A stretch of DNA of 5,143 bases from an uncultured Verrucomicrobiota bacterium (lineage in GTDB: Bacteria; Verrucomicrobiota; Verrucomicrobiae; Opitutales; Opitutaceae), in the NCBI GenBank assembly GCA_946481225.1, contig CAMLNJ010000261.1, positions 1 through 5,143 of the forward strand, written 5' to 3'. Positions 4,731 to 5,143 of this stretch are shown one piece after another; position 1 is the first letter of the stretch; each line of letters opens with the position of its first letter. Under the pieces are notes generated by a model. It was not told the origin of the DNA. It was given only the letters and a program-made list of their open reading frames with translations, and ran no database searches. Position numbers and translations under genes: made by a program.

Positions 4731-5143
4731 TCAGGAGCCGATGCGCATGGCGTTGCTGGTGGCGGCGTCGGGCAGTTCGTAGACGCGGAGCTCGGTGGCG
4801 GGCGGCGCGGAACTGCGGGGCTGGTCGCGGTTGCGGGGAAGGGTTTCCCAGCGGAGCACCCAACGGCGGCCGTCGGCGCGGGAGGTGGCGGTCTGGACCT
4901 CCATGCCGGCGAAATCGGAGCGGGGTTTGGCGAGCGAATCGGGGAGCACGGGAGGCGGGGGCGGAAGCGCCTCGAGCGGGCGGAGCGTTTTGCCGTCGAT
5001 CTTCCAGCGTCCTTCGCCGACGGAGCGGGTGGTGGCGAAGTCGACGCGCAGGTTGTTGTCGGGGAGGAGGACCGGGGCGCCGAGGATCACGTCGGCGTTG
5101 ACGGAGCCGCCGCCGCCGAACTGCCAGCGGAAGTCCCAGTCGC
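4731..5143 (-). CDS. C-terminal fragment, possible BNR-repeat (BNR_4-like) protein
   Basis: The last 136 codons of a minus-strand gene are visible; the 5' part lies beyond the right edge. The fragment opens with DWDFRWQFGGGGSVNADV (1-18) and LLPDNNLRVDFATTRS (25-40), continues through a five-proline run (60-64), and ends with WVLRWETLPRNRDQPR (94-109) and LRVYELPD (118-125). The RWETLP-NRD block followed by LxVYEL resembles, from memory, the C-terminus of secreted BNR-repeat proteins of the BNR_4 type that occur in polysaccharide-degradation loci of Verrucomicrobiota and Planctomycetota. I could not confirm this without a search, and the catalytic or propeller part is not in view. The fragment is soluble-looking, with no membrane segment. 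It is convergent with GH16 and separated from it by 125 bp. The GTG at 5090 is an internal codon and not a start, because the frame stays open to the edge. Confidence 0.6.
   Translation of the reverse strand, partial: DWDFRWQFGGGGSVNADVILGAPVLLPDNNLRVDFATTRSVGEGRWKIDGKTLRPLEALPPPPPVLPDSLAKPRSDFAGMEVQTATSRADGRRWVLRWETLPRNRDQPRSSAPPATELRVYELPDAATSNAMRIGS

Overview
The window is a GC-rich stretch of bacterial chromosome carrying part of a carbohydrate-degradation locus. Strong G/C preference at third codon positions, several secreted glycoside hydrolases side by side, and the absence of Shine-Dalgarno motifs fit a polysaccharide-degrading Verrucomicrobiota bacterium (Opitutaceae-like). That assignment is an impression from gene content and style; no marker gene is present to prove it.

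Layout: two gene pairs diverge from a 312-bp intergenic region (2318-2629). Leftward on the minus strand runs a two-domain secreted GH43 protein (458-2317), then, after a 68-bp gap, the N-terminal part of a secreted GH35 beta-galactosidase-like enzyme that runs off the left edge (1-389). Rightward on the plus strand runs a D-2-hydroxyacid dehydrogenase-family oxidoreductase (2630-3643), then, after 71 bp, a secreted GH16 endo-glycanase with a laminarinase-type active site (3715-4605). A 125-bp convergent gap with two strong hairpins (4631-4649 and 4679-4715) separates the GH16 gene from the C-terminal end of another minus-strand gene (4731-5143), possibly a BNR-repeat family protein, which runs off the right edge.

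How the parts may work together: the GH16 enzyme would cut a polysaccharide backbone internally, GH43 would remove arabinofuranosyl or related groups (or act exo on the backbone), and GH35 would release terminal beta-galactose. The dehydrogenase is the only protein without a signal peptide and would act on a 2-hydroxy or 2-keto acid in the cytoplasm. The GH16/GH43/GH35 set would suit an arabinogalactan-like or other galactose-containing glycan, but the substrate is inferred. I see no transporter, regulator, RNA gene, mobile element or CRISPR array.

The observations most worth a second look are a GH43 N-terminal domain that lacks one of its three catalytic carboxylates, pyrimidine-rich leaders without Shine-Dalgarno motifs, the inverted repeats in the divergent promoter region and the convergent gap, and the odd end of the GH35 fragment. 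None of these by itself demonstrates a new biological system; the window reads mainly as an ordinary, if incompletely characterised, CAZyme locus.
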